This document shows positions 1-6,046 of a stretch of 6,062 nucleotides of DNA, piece after piece. Numbering within the stretch: position 1 is the stretch's first letter; each line of letters opens with the position of its first letter. The notes under the pieces are model-generated. The model was given only the letters and a program-made list of their open reading frames with translations. It was not told where the DNA came from and did no database searches. Both the position numbers and the translations under genes were made by a program. Origin of the DNA: Clostridia bacterium (GTDB lineage: Bacteria; Bacillota_A; Clostridia; Oscillospirales; CAG-272); contig JAGBZZ010000227.1 in assembly GCA_017652965.1 (NCBI GenBank), forward strand, positions 1 through 6,062, given 5' to 3'.

Positions 1-240
1 CTTGAGGAGAGCCGCCTGCGGTTTGTGGAGACCAAGGAAAGAGCCGACTGGCACGATATGATCCAGCTGCTCCCCTCCAGCTACAACCAGATGCGTACCG
101 TCACCATGAACTATGAGACGCTGGTGAATATATATTATGCCCGCCGCCACCATAAGCTGGCCGAGTGGCATACGCTTTGCAAGGTCATTGAGGAGCTGCC
201 CTATGCCCGCGAGATGATCCTTGTCAAGGACGGGGAGTGA
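1..240 (+). CDS. 3' end of an unidentified protein (5'-truncated by window edge)
   Basis: The frame is open from the first base and ends at TGA 238–240, giving the last 79 residues of a longer protein. A GTG at 25 could be read as a start, but it has no ribosome binding site and the frame continues upstream, so I treat the gene as cut by the window edge. The visible part is hydrophilic and probably helical, with a dense aromatic/basic patch (SSYNQMRTVTMNYETL, then IYYARRHHKLAEWHTLC) and a short tail ending LVKDGE. It has no membrane segment and no signal peptide. I do not recognise the family with confidence. The YNQ-x-RT / NYE / HKL-x-EW spacing looks like conserved uncharacterised Firmicutes or phage proteins, but that is an impression, not a match. 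The downstream hairpin at 258–290 may separate it from the pth operon. The reading frame is sure; the function is unknown. Confidence 0.72.
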   Translation, partial: LEESRLRFVETKERADWHDMIQLLPSSYNQMRTVTMNYETLVNIYYARRHHKLAEWHTLCKVIEELPYAREMILVKDGE

Positions 241-257
241 CCCTGTCCGATATCTTA

Positions 258-290
258 CGGTGAGACCCGCCCCCCCGGCGGGGCTCACCG
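258..290 (+). terminator. GC-rich hairpin between the upstream gene and pth (possible terminator)
   Basis: CGGTGAG (258–264) pairs with CTCACCG (284–290), and CCCGCC (266–271) pairs with GGCGGG (277–282). One A·G mismatch separates the two helices and the loop is CCCCC, giving 13 base pairs in all. The stem starts 17 bases after the stop of the preceding gene and ends 30 bases before the pth ATG. Only a poor pyrimidine tract (CCTTTCCCGTTATT) follows, not a clean T-run. It may therefore be a weak intrinsic terminator, a 3'-end stabiliser for the upstream mRNA, or a structure in the pth leader. The structure is directly visible; the role is inferred. Confidence 0.55.
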
Positions 291-311
291 CCTTTCCCGT
301 TATTGCCGATT

Positions 312-317
312 GGAGGA
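312..317 (+). promoter_or_regulatory. Ribosome binding site that fixes the pth start
   Basis: GGAGGA lies 3 bases before ATG 321 (4 bases after the GGAGG core). It favours that ATG over an in-frame TTG at 303, which would precede the site and add six residues. Confidence 0.8.
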
Positions 318-320
318 ACT

Positions 321-950
321 ATGGCAGATATTTTTGAGCTTTTTAAAAAGATCGGCAGCACGTCGCCCGAGCGTGCCGCGCCGGTCTCTTTGCTGATCGC
401 GGGGCTTGGTAACCCCGGCGCCGAATACCGCGACACCCGCCACAATGCCGGCTTCTGGGCGGTGGATGCCCTGGCATCCCGCTTGGGTACCCGGGTGGAT
501 CGCGCCCGCTTTCACGCCCTTGTGGGGGAGGGGATGCTGGGGGATACCCGCGTGCTTCTGATGAAGCCCGAGACCTTTATGAACTCCTCCGGCACGGCGA
601 TCGCCGAGGCGGCGAGCTTTTATAAGATCCCGCCCGAGCGTGTGATCGTCCTTTGTGACGACATCAGCTTTGCCCCGGGTGTCATCCGCATCCGCCGCCG
701 TGGCTCGGCGGGGGGGCATAACGGCTTAAAAAGCATTATCGAGTGCCTCGGCTCGCAGGATTTTGCGCGGGTCAAGATCGGGGTGGGGGAAAAGCCCCGC
801 CCGGATTATCCGCTGGTGGATTGGGTGCTTGGGCGCCTCCCCGCGGCAGACCGTGCCCTGGTGGACGGTCGCTTGGACGATATCTGCGATGCCCTTACTC
901 TTCTTGGCCGCGGCGAGTTTGAGCTCGCCATGAACCGTTATCCGAGGTAA
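321..950 (+). CDS. pth: Peptidyl-tRNA hydrolase (Pth)
   Basis: This 209-residue cytoplasmic enzyme cleaves the ester bond of peptidyl-tRNAs that drop off ribosomes, freeing tRNA for reuse. The bacterial Pth signatures are all present: GLGNPG with Asn31, TRHNAGF with the catalytic-type His41, KPETFMNSSG with Asn88, CDD-x-x-FAPG with Asp113, and GGHNGL with Asn134. These correspond to Asn10, His20, Asn68, Asp93 and Asn114 of the E. coli enzyme, so it should be active. The start at ATG 321 is chosen for its strong GGAGGA site. It leaves about 21 residues (MADIFELFKKIGSTSPERAAP…) ahead of the usual N-terminus, an extension I believe occurs in some clostridial Pth proteins. The stop codon directly follows the mfd ribosome binding site, with 4 bases between the genes, so the two are probably co-transcribed and translationally coupled. 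The B. subtilis orthologue is also known as spoVC. Confidence 0.96.
   Translation: MADIFELFKKIGSTSPERAAPVSLLIAGLGNPGAEYRDTRHNAGFWAVDALASRLGTRVDRARFHALVGEGMLGDTRVLLMKPETFMNSSGTAIAEAASFYKIPPERVIVLCDDISFAPGVIRIRRRGSAGGHNGLKSIIECLGSQDFARVKIGVGEKPRPDYPLVDWVLGRLPAADRALVDGRLDDICDALTLLGRGEFELAMNRYPR
944..947 (+). promoter_or_regulatory. mfd ribosome binding site overlapping the end of pth
   Basis: GAGG sits in the last sense codons of pth, immediately before its TAA and 7 bases before the mfd ATG at 955. Ribosomes finishing pth would clear or reuse this site, which is consistent with translational coupling. Confidence 0.6.
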
Positions 951-954
951 AGCA

Positions 955-3900
955 ATGTCGCTTCGTATCCGTGCGCTTCTTGAAATGCGGGAGGCGCGTG
1001 AGTTCCTGGATCTTTTACCGCGTGAGGCGGCCTCGGCCCATCCGTTGCCTGCGGCGGTGTCCGGCCTGCCGGAGGAGGCACTGACCCTTCTTGCCCTGGA
1101 GGGATGCCGCCGTCTTCAGGCAAACGGCCGCCCCTGCCTTATCCTGGTGCGGGACGTCCTGACGGCCACCCGGGTGGCCGAGCGGCTGTCCGGCCTTGGC
1201 CTGCGCGCCGCCGCCTATCAGCCGCGCGAATATATTCTGTATCATATCACCGCCTCTCACGAGGCCGAGCGTGCCCGCCTTTCGGTGCTTGCGGGGCTTA
1301 TGAACGGGGAGCTTGACGCCGTGGTCACGACCCCCGAGGCCGCCCTTGGCTATACCGTGCCGCGTGCGCGCCTTGCCGAGCGGGTGCTGACCCTGCACCC
1401 CGGGGATACCCTGTCGCCCGAGGCGCTTTGCCGCGTGCTTTCGGCCTGTGGCTTTTTGTCTGTCACCACCGTGGAGGGGGCGGGCCAGTTTGCTCACCGC
1501 GGCGGGATCGTGGATTTCTCGGCCGACGGTGCCGCCCCGCCTGTGCGCGTGGAATTCTTCGGAGACGAGATCGACCGTCTCGGCAGCTTTGACCCGCTTT
1601 CCCAGCGGCTTTTGGAGCCCCTGCCGTCGGCCGCCGTTTTCCCTGCCCGCGAGGTCATCCCCGATAAGGAGGGCTATGCCCGCATCCGCGACGAGGTGCG
1701 CCGCATGATCGCCAAGGCCGAGGCGGCCGAGGTGAAAAGCGCCCTTACGGCCGAGCTTACGGCTGTGGACGCGGGGGTCGAGCTCCCCTTTGCCGATAAG
1801 TATATTAAGCAGTGCTATCCCGAGGAAGAGACCCTGCTTTCCTATTTCCCCCCGGAGGGGACGCCCCTCTTTCTGCTGGGTGCTTCCGAGCTTTTGACCG
1901 CGATGCCCGAGGCCCTGCGGCTGTACAGTGAGCAGGAGGGCGCCCGTGTGACCGAGGGGGCCCTGCCCGCGCGGTATGCCTCTCATGCCACGGCGGCCAC
2001 CCTCACCCTTTTCTGTGAGCGCGCCTTTGCCCTCTATCTGAACGTCTTTTCCGCCCCGCCCCCGGGGCTGCGCCTTTCCGGCCTTTTCGGCTTTTCCTGC
2101 CGTCTTACCCCGCAATACGGCGAAAAGCCCGCCCTTTTGCACGAGGATCTTGCCGATTACCGCAACCGCGGCTACCGCGTGGTGCTTTTGTGCCGCACCC
2201 GCAAGGAGGCCGAGGAGCGGGCAGGGGATCTTTCGGCGCTTGGCTACCGTACCCGCCTTGCCGAGGAGGGGTGTGCCCTGCCCGCGGCGGGGGAGATCCT
2301 TCTGACGGGGGAGGAGTGCGGTGCCGGCTTTGAGCTGCCCAATCTGCATCTTACCCTGCTTTCGCTGTGTGACGACCCCGCCAAGGGGGCGGCCAAGGCA
2401 CGCCGCCGCGCCCGTTACGTCGGTAAAAAGAGCGGCGTCGGCGACCGCATCCTTTCGTATGCCGAGCTGCACGAGGGGGATTACGTCGTGCATGCCGCCC
2501 ACGGCATCGGCCGTTTTCTCGGGATGCAGACCCTGACGGTGGACGGTACGGTCAGCGATTATATCACCCTGCAATACGCAGGGGAGGAAAAGCTTTTCCT
2601 GCGTGCCGATAAGCTGGAGCTTGTCTCGCGCTATATCGGCGCCGGCTCGGACAGTGGCACGGTGCGCCTTTCCAAGATCGGCGGTACGGCCTGGGGCACG
2701 GCCAAGGCACGCGCCAAGGCGGCCGCCAAAGATATGGCCAAGGAGCTTGTGGCCCTGTACGCCGCGCGCTCTCGCCTGCCGGGATATGCCTACCCGCCCG
2801 AGGGAGAGATAGAGGCCGAGTTTGCCGCCTCGTTTGAATATGAGGAGACCCCGGCACAGACCCAGGCGATCGCCGAGATCGCGGCCGATATGTCCCGCCC
2901 CGTGCCGATGGATCGGCTCCTTTGCGGTGACGTTGGCTACGGCAAGACCGAGGTTGCCCTGCGTGCCGCCTTCCGTGCGGCGATGGCGGGCAAGCAGGTG
3001 GCTATCCTTGTGCCCACCACCATCCTTGCGCTTCAGCACTATAACACCATAAGATCCCGGATGCGCGGCTACCCCCTGAACGTGGAGATGATCAGCCGCT
3101 TCCGCAAGCCCCGTGAGGTGGCCGCTATCCTCCGGCGCCTTGCCAGGGGCGAGATCGATATCATCGTGGGGACGCACGCCCTGCTTTCCAAGAACGTAGC
3201 CTTCCGTGATCTTGGGCTTCTCATTGTGGACGAGGAGCAACGCTTTGGCGTCGGACAGAAGGAAAAGATCAAGCAAATGACAAGCGGGGTAGACGTTCTG
3301 ACCCTGACGGCGACCCCGATCCCCCGTACCCTCAACATGGCCATGAACGGCATCCGGGATATGTCGGTGCTGGACGAGGCGCCCGAGGATCGCTCTCCGG
3401 TTGCGACCTTTGTGATGGAGCATGACGACCTGATGATCGCCGAGGCGATGCGGCGTGAGCTTTCGCGCGGGGGGCAGGTCTTGTATCTTTATAACCGCGT
3501 GGAGACCATCTTCCGTGTGGCCGCCAAGGTACAGGAGGCACTGCCCGAGGCACGCCTGGCCGTGGCGCACGGGCAGATGGACCGCGAGGAGCTGGAGGGC
3601 ATCTGGCAGGCACTGGTGCTTGGGGAGCTGGATATCCTGGTGGCCACCACCATCATTGAGACGGGGGTGGACCTGCCGAATGCCAATACCCTGATCATCG
3701 AGGATGCCGACCGCCTTGGCCTTGCCCAGCTGCATCAGATCCGCGGGCGTGTCGGGCGTTCGGCACGGCGTGCCTATGCCTATTGCACCTATCGCCCGGG
3801 CAAGGCGCTTTCCGAGGTGGCAACCAAGCGCCTGGAGGCCATCCGCGAATATGCCGAGTTTGGTGCAGGCTTCCGCGTGGCACTGCGGGATCTTGAGATC

Positions 3901-4488
3901 CGCGGTGCCGGCAACCTTCTGGGGGCGGAGCAGCACGGCCATATCGAGGCTGTGGGGTATGACCTCTACGTCCGCCTGCTTTCCGAGGCGGTTCTGGAGG
4001 AGAAGGGCGAAAGCGTGAAGCCCCCGGTGTCCGCCACGGTGGATCTTGGGCTTGATGCCTATATCCCCGAGGCCTACATCCCCTCCTCGGCGCATCGCAT
4101 CGATATGTATAAAAAGCTGTCTCTCATCGGTACCGACGATGACCTTGGGGACGTTTTGGACGAGTTTTGCGACCGCTTTGGCGAGCCGCCGCAGCCCGTG
4201 CTTTCGCTCCTGCATATCGCGCTTGCCCGCGCCATGGCTACCGGGGCAGGCTTCCAAAGGATCGAGCGGCGGGGCAGTGATCTGCGCTTTTTGTTCCCCG
4301 CGCTTTCCCTGGCCGCATGGAGTGAGGCCTTTGCCACCCTGCCCGGCCTGCGGATGACCGGCTCGCCCGAGCCGTTTGTCACCTACCGTCTCCGCCCGGG
4401 TGAGGATCCCGCCGAGACGGCGCTGACCGTTCTGCGCGCTTACCTTGTCGGGTCGGGCGCCGGAAAAACCACACAGGAATCCCAATAA
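955..4488 (+). CDS. mfd: Transcription-repair coupling factor (Mfd)
   Basis: This is a full-length 1177-residue ATP-dependent DNA translocase that pushes stalled RNA polymerase off damaged template and recruits UvrA for nucleotide excision repair. The domains in order are as follows. The N-terminal UvrB-like module includes YQPREYILYHITASHE (88–103) and RGGIVDF…VRVEFFGDEID (about 182–207), with no intact Walker A, as is normal for Mfd. A poorly conserved linker domain follows. The CarD-like RNA-polymerase-interacting domain (about 505–560) begins LHEGDYVVHAAHGIGRF. The RecG-like motor has Walker A GDVGYGKT (658–665, Lys664), DEEQ (759–762), TATPIPRT (785–792), IIETGVDLPNAN (from 900), QIRGRVGR (928–935) and the RGAGNLLG element (983–990). 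A C-terminal regulatory domain covers about 1020–1177, with DAYIPEAYI and IDMYKK. Every motor motif is intact, so it should be functional. ATG 955 is supported by GAGG at 944. It lies between pth and a foldase-like gene with no fin (yabK) gene between pth and mfd. The matching antisense frame is also almost completely open, reflecting codon bias. Confidence 0.98.
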   Translation: MSLRIRALLEMREAREFLDLLPREAASAHPLPAAVSGLPEEALTLLALEGCRRLQANGRPCLILVRDVLTATRVAERLSGLGLRAAAYQPREYILYHITASHEAERARLSVLAGLMNGELDAVVTTPEAALGYTVPRARLAERVLTLHPGDTLSPEALCRVLSACGFLSVTTVEGAGQFAHRGGIVDFSADGAAPPVRVEFFGDEIDRLGSFDPLSQRLLEPLPSAAVFPAREVIPDKEGYARIRDEVRRMIAKAEAAEVKSALTAELTAVDAGVELPFADKYIKQCYPEEETLLSYFPPEGTPLFLLGASELLTAMPEALRLYSEQEGARVTEGALPARYASHATAATLTLFCERAFALYLNVFSAPPPGLRLSGLFGFSCRLTPQYGEKPALLHEDLADYRNRGYRVVLLCRTRKEAEERAGDLSALGYRTRLAEEGCALPAAGEILLTGEECGAGFELPNLHLTLLSLCDDPAKGAAKARRRARYVGKKSGVGDRILSYAELHEGDYVVHAAHGIGRFLGMQTLTVDGTVSDYITLQYAGEEKLFLRADKLELVSRYIGAGSDSGTVRLSKIGGTAWGTAKARAKAAAKDMAKELVALYAARSRLPGYAYPPEGEIEAEFAASFEYEETPAQTQAIAEIAADMSRPVPMDRLLCGDVGYGKTEVALRAAFRAAMAGKQVAILVPTTILALQHYNTIRSRMRGYPLNVEMISRFRKPREVAAILRRLARGEIDIIVGTHALLSKNVAFRDLGLLIVDEEQRFGVGQKEKIKQMTSGVDVLTLTATPIPRTLNMAMNGIRDMSVLDEAPEDRSPVATFVMEHDDLMIAEAMRRELSRGGQVLYLYNRVETIFRVAAKVQEALPEARLAVAHGQMDREELEGIWQALVLGELDILVATTIIETGVDLPNANTLIIEDADRLGLAQLHQIRGRVGRSARRAYAYCTYRPGKALSEVATKRLEAIREYAEFGAGFRVALRDLEIRGAGNLLGAEQHGHIEAVGYDLYVRLLSEAVLEEKGESVKPPVSATVDLGLDAYIPEAYIPSSAHRIDMYKKLSLIGTDDDLGDVLDEFCDRFGEPPQPVLSLLHIALARAMATGAGFQRIERRGSDLRFLFPALSLAAWSEAFATLPGLRMTGSPEPFVTYRLRPGEDPAETALTVLRAYLVGSGAGKTTQESQ

Positions 4489-4503
4489 TTTTTAGTGATA
4501 GAA

Positions 4504-4509
4504 AAAGGA
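4504..4509 (+). promoter_or_regulatory. Ribosome binding site deciding the foldase-like gene start
   Basis: AAAGGA ends 9 bases before ATG 4519. The alternative GTG at 4495 has no upstream site, and this AAAGGA would fall inside its coding sequence. Starting at 4519 also gives a conventional short, Lys-rich N-terminus ahead of the membrane segment. Confidence 0.65.
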
Positions 4510-4518
4510 TGTAACGGT

Positions 4519-5718
4519 ATGAAAGACTTGCACGGTGCCGCCAAGTGCGGCAAAAAGAAGATCCTCCTGGCCTCGGTGGCCATTGTGCTGATCCTTGCGC
4601 TTTGCGTGGGGCTTGTGTTCCTGTTTGTCCCCCGCGATCCTGCCCTCACCTTCCGCGGGGTATCGGTGGACGGCGAGATGTACGCCTTCTGGTTCTCGAT
4701 GCTGAAGACCGACTTTATGCGGCGCCACGGCCTTAAGAGCACCGAGGACGTGCCCGCCTTCTGGTCGAAGAACAGTGACGTGGCAGGCAAGAGCTGGGGC
4801 GTGCTTCTGAACGAGGAGATCGAGGAGGCGATCAAGCTGCGCGTGGTGGCCGCCCTCTTATATGACGAGCTTGGCCTGCAGATGACCACCTCGCAGAAGA
4901 AGAGCATTCAGCAATACTATGAGGATATGCTGACCTACGTGGCCGACGGTGACCGCGCAAAGATGGAGGAGCTGACCGAAAAATACGGGACGAGTGCCGC
5001 CGCCATCAAGCGCTGCGCCGCCTTTGACATGAAGGCGGATCTGCTTTACTACCACCTGTCGCTGGAAAACGGCAGCGGTATGACGGCGGAGGAGCTGATC
5101 TCCTACTACAGCGATAACTACAGCCGCGTGAAGATCCTGTATATCAACAACGAGTACAAGGCCATTGTGGACGAATCGGGCGTGCGTGTGCAGACGCCAC
5201 TGACCGAGCTTGAGCAGGCGGCCAACGCCCAGCAGAAGGCGGCACTGGATGCCTATTTCGGTTCTGCCGCCTATGACGGGGTGTCCTACGCAACCGAGGC
5301 GATCACCGCCGATATCTTTGAGAGCTATCTTTCGGGCTCGGATGAGGGCCTGCATGCCGAGGGCGTGTACCCGAGCGGCCTGTATATCACCCGTAAGCTG
5401 GATCTTATCACCCCCGGCCTTCTGGAGGAGAAGGTCTTTTTGGAGGCCATGGAGATGAAGGAAGGGGACTTCGTGCGTGTGGAGACCGAGGATGGCGTGC
5501 GCTATCTGTTTGGCTATGCCCTGGACACCGCCCCCTATAACCGCACCGAAAGCAAGGTGTTCTTCTCGAACTTCTTTGAGGGTGCGGCCTCTGTTGCCCT
5601 GACCAAGCGTGCCGAGGGTCTGCTTGACGAGGTGAAGATCCACCGTGAGAACATCGCAGGGATCGGCGTGGAGACCATTCCCTGCAACCTGGAGTTCAAG
5701 TTCTGCTCGATGAACTGA
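4519..5718 (+). CDS. Membrane-anchored PrsA/SurA-like foldase, parvulin domain degenerate
   Basis: This is a 399-residue protein. A basic N-terminus (Lys9–Lys14) precedes one hydrophobic segment (about 15–37) and then a soluble region, so it is probably an N-in/C-out anchored extracytoplasmic protein. Cys29 is preceded by Leu-Ala-Leu, which is not a good lipobox, so a lipoprotein is unlikely. Residues 45–185 look like a SurA-type N-domain: GVSVDGEMYAFWFSML, a Glu-rich helix with LLNEEIEEAIKLRVVAALLYDELGL, and EKYGTSAAAIKR. MTAEELISYYSDNYSRVKILYI (188–209) matches the usual link into a parvulin isomerase domain. Positions 279–336 (EGVYPSGLY … MKEGDFVRVETEDGVRYLFGY) match its C-terminal half. 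The conserved histidines normally near the first strand (H-I-L-V) and in the final G-Y/W-H-I strand are not seen; Lys205 and Tyr/Leu/Phe stand there. It may thus be a chaperone without isomerase activity. Clostridial genomes commonly place a PrsA-like gene after mfd, which supports the assignment. The gene follows mfd after 30 bases. Overall family is likely; activity is uncertain. Confidence 0.75.
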   Translation: MKDLHGAAKCGKKKILLASVAIVLILALCVGLVFLFVPRDPALTFRGVSVDGEMYAFWFSMLKTDFMRRHGLKSTEDVPAFWSKNSDVAGKSWGVLLNEEIEEAIKLRVVAALLYDELGLQMTTSQKKSIQQYYEDMLTYVADGDRAKMEELTEKYGTSAAAIKRCAAFDMKADLLYYHLSLENGSGMTAEELISYYSDNYSRVKILYINNEYKAIVDESGVRVQTPLTELEQAANAQQKAALDAYFGSAAYDGVSYATEAITADIFESYLSGSDEGLHAEGVYPSGLYITRKLDLITPGLLEEKVFLEAMEMKEGDFVRVETEDGVRYLFGYALDTAPYNRTESKVFFSNFFEGAASVALTKRAEGLLDEVKIHRENIAGIGVETIPCNLEFKFCSMN

Positions 5719-5773
5719 CCCCGGGAATACAAAAAAGCCGCCGTGGCCACTGTGCGCTCTATTCTGAAGGACA

Positions 5774-5805
5774 GCTTAACTATATGGCGTAGTAGCCAAA
5801 TAAGC
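5774..5805 (+). other. Possible weak stem-loop of unknown role
   Basis: GCTTA (5774–5778) can pair with TAAGC (5801–5805), and TGGC (5785–5788) with GCCA (5795–5798) around loop GTAGTA. An unequal internal loop of 6 and 2 bases separates the helices. It lies in the left half of the 5729–5938 block. The pairing is short and could be chance. Confidence 0.25.
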
Positions 5806-5818
5806 GATTACTGACAGA

Positions 5819-5936
5819 GGCTCCCTTGTGTAAAGCGAGCCTCGCGAAGCGAGTGAGGGATTGTATATCATCTGTATTTACAACCCCTCCGTCAGCCTGC
5901 GGCTACCACCTCCCCTTACCCAGGGGAGGCTTTTTT
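5819..5936. repeat. Palindromic intergenic repeat of mirrored hairpins
   Basis: This block of about 118 bases folds symmetrically. The left hairpin GCTCCCTT/AAGCGAGC (5820–5827 with 5833–5840) has one C·C mismatch. Next comes CTCGC-GAA-GCGAG (5841–5853). The central stem GAGGGATTGTA (5855–5865) pairs with TACAACCCCTC (5879–5889), 10 of 11 positions matching. Then come AGCC-TGC-GGCT (5894–5904) and the right hairpin CCTCCCCT-TACCC-AGGGGAGG (5909–5929). The outer ends, GGCTCCCTTGTGTAAAG and the reverse complement of the right end, agree at 13 of 17 positions. This is the layout of a short palindromic repeat or MITE. It resembles dispersed elements I recall from gut Clostridia, but its copy number cannot be judged here. 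Confidence 0.65.
5909..5936 (+). terminator. Rho-independent terminator downstream of the operon
   Basis: A perfect 8-bp stem CCTCCCCT / AGGGGAGG (5909–5916 with 5922–5929) and the 5-base loop TACCC are followed by C and six T residues (5931–5936). This is the best intrinsic terminator in the window. It is probably where transcripts of pth–mfd–foldase end, about 190 bases past the last stop, and it is supplied by the right end of the palindromic repeat. On the opposite strand there is no equivalent T-run next to this stem. Confidence 0.75.
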
Positions 5937-5937
5937 G

Positions 5938-5954
5938 TTTGCGCTATGCGCAAA
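5938..5954. repeat. Small perfect palindrome
   Basis: TTTGCGC (5938–5944), TAT, GCGCAAA (5948–5954) form a 7-bp perfect inverted repeat immediately after the terminator T-run. It could be a protein-binding operator for the promoter further right or simply a second hairpin; nothing in the sequence decides. Confidence 0.4.
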
Positions 5955-6017
5955 GGACGTTACCCCTGTGGGACAACTGGAGGGAGAGGTGCAAGGGGGC
6001 ATACCTCGCGATTCCCC
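5955..6017. other. Non-coding G-rich stretch before the exit promoter
   Basis: No ORF with a ribosome binding site is seen here. There is a G-run (GGGGG 5995–5999) that could pair with CCCC 6014–6017 or CCCCC 6026–6030. GAGGT (5986–5990) can pair with ACCTC (6003–6007). None of these is strong enough to name a function. Confidence 0.3.
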
Positions 6018-6046
6018 TTGACAGTCCCCCTGCGGTGTGCTACACT
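6018..6046 (+). promoter_or_regulatory. Sigma-A-type promoter with extended -10, reading out of the window
   Basis: TTGACA (6018–6023) is a perfect -35 box. After an optimal 17-base spacer comes TACACT (6041–6046) as the -10 box, four of six bases to consensus, preceded by TG at 6038–6039 (extended -10). Transcription would start near 6053. AAGGTGG at 6054–6060 could be the beginning of a ribosome binding site for a gene just past the window, which would make a very short leader. Confidence 0.72.

Larger units (their letters stand above)
5729..5938. repeat. Inverted-repeat-bounded intergenic block (MITE-like candidate)
   Basis: ACAAAAAAGCC at 5729–5739 is the exact reverse complement of GGCTTTTTTGT at 5928–5938. 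With one mismatch the match extends inward to 5742/5925 (GCCGCC against GGAGGC). The repeats enclose a block of about 210 bases with no gene, starting 11 bases after the stop of the foldase-like gene. No target-site duplication is visible beside the repeats (AATAC before, TTGCG after). It could be a small non-autonomous mobile element. It could equally be two unrelated A- and T-tracts of terminator type. The compact hairpin set at 5819–5936 forms its right half. Confidence 0.4.

Noticed and set aside
221..256. TTGTCA (221) and TATCTT (251) as a promoter for pth
   Set aside because: The spacer would be 24 bases, too long for a sigma-A promoter, and the predicted start would fall in the hairpin stem.
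303..320. TTG start for pth at 303
   Set aside because: The GGAGGA site lies downstream of it and is well placed for ATG 321.
1015..4485. 1156-codon open frame antisense to mfd
   Set aside because: It is codon-aligned with mfd and exists only because mfd avoids TTA, CTA and TCA. Its translation has no recognisable domains, and mfd is certain on the + strand.
4495..4518. GTG start for the foldase-like gene at 4495
   Set aside because: It has no Shine-Dalgarno sequence upstream, whereas AAAGGA at 4504–4509 is well spaced for ATG 4519.
4594..4605. Possible lipobox LALC (Cys29) in the foldase-like protein
   Set aside because: The residue before Cys is Leu rather than Gly, Ala or Ser, and the Cys lies in the middle of the hydrophobic stretch rather than at its end.
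4858..5643. 261-codon open frame antisense to the foldase-like gene
   Set aside because: This is the same codon-bias shadow as in mfd; it has no family features and no ribosome binding site that I can see.
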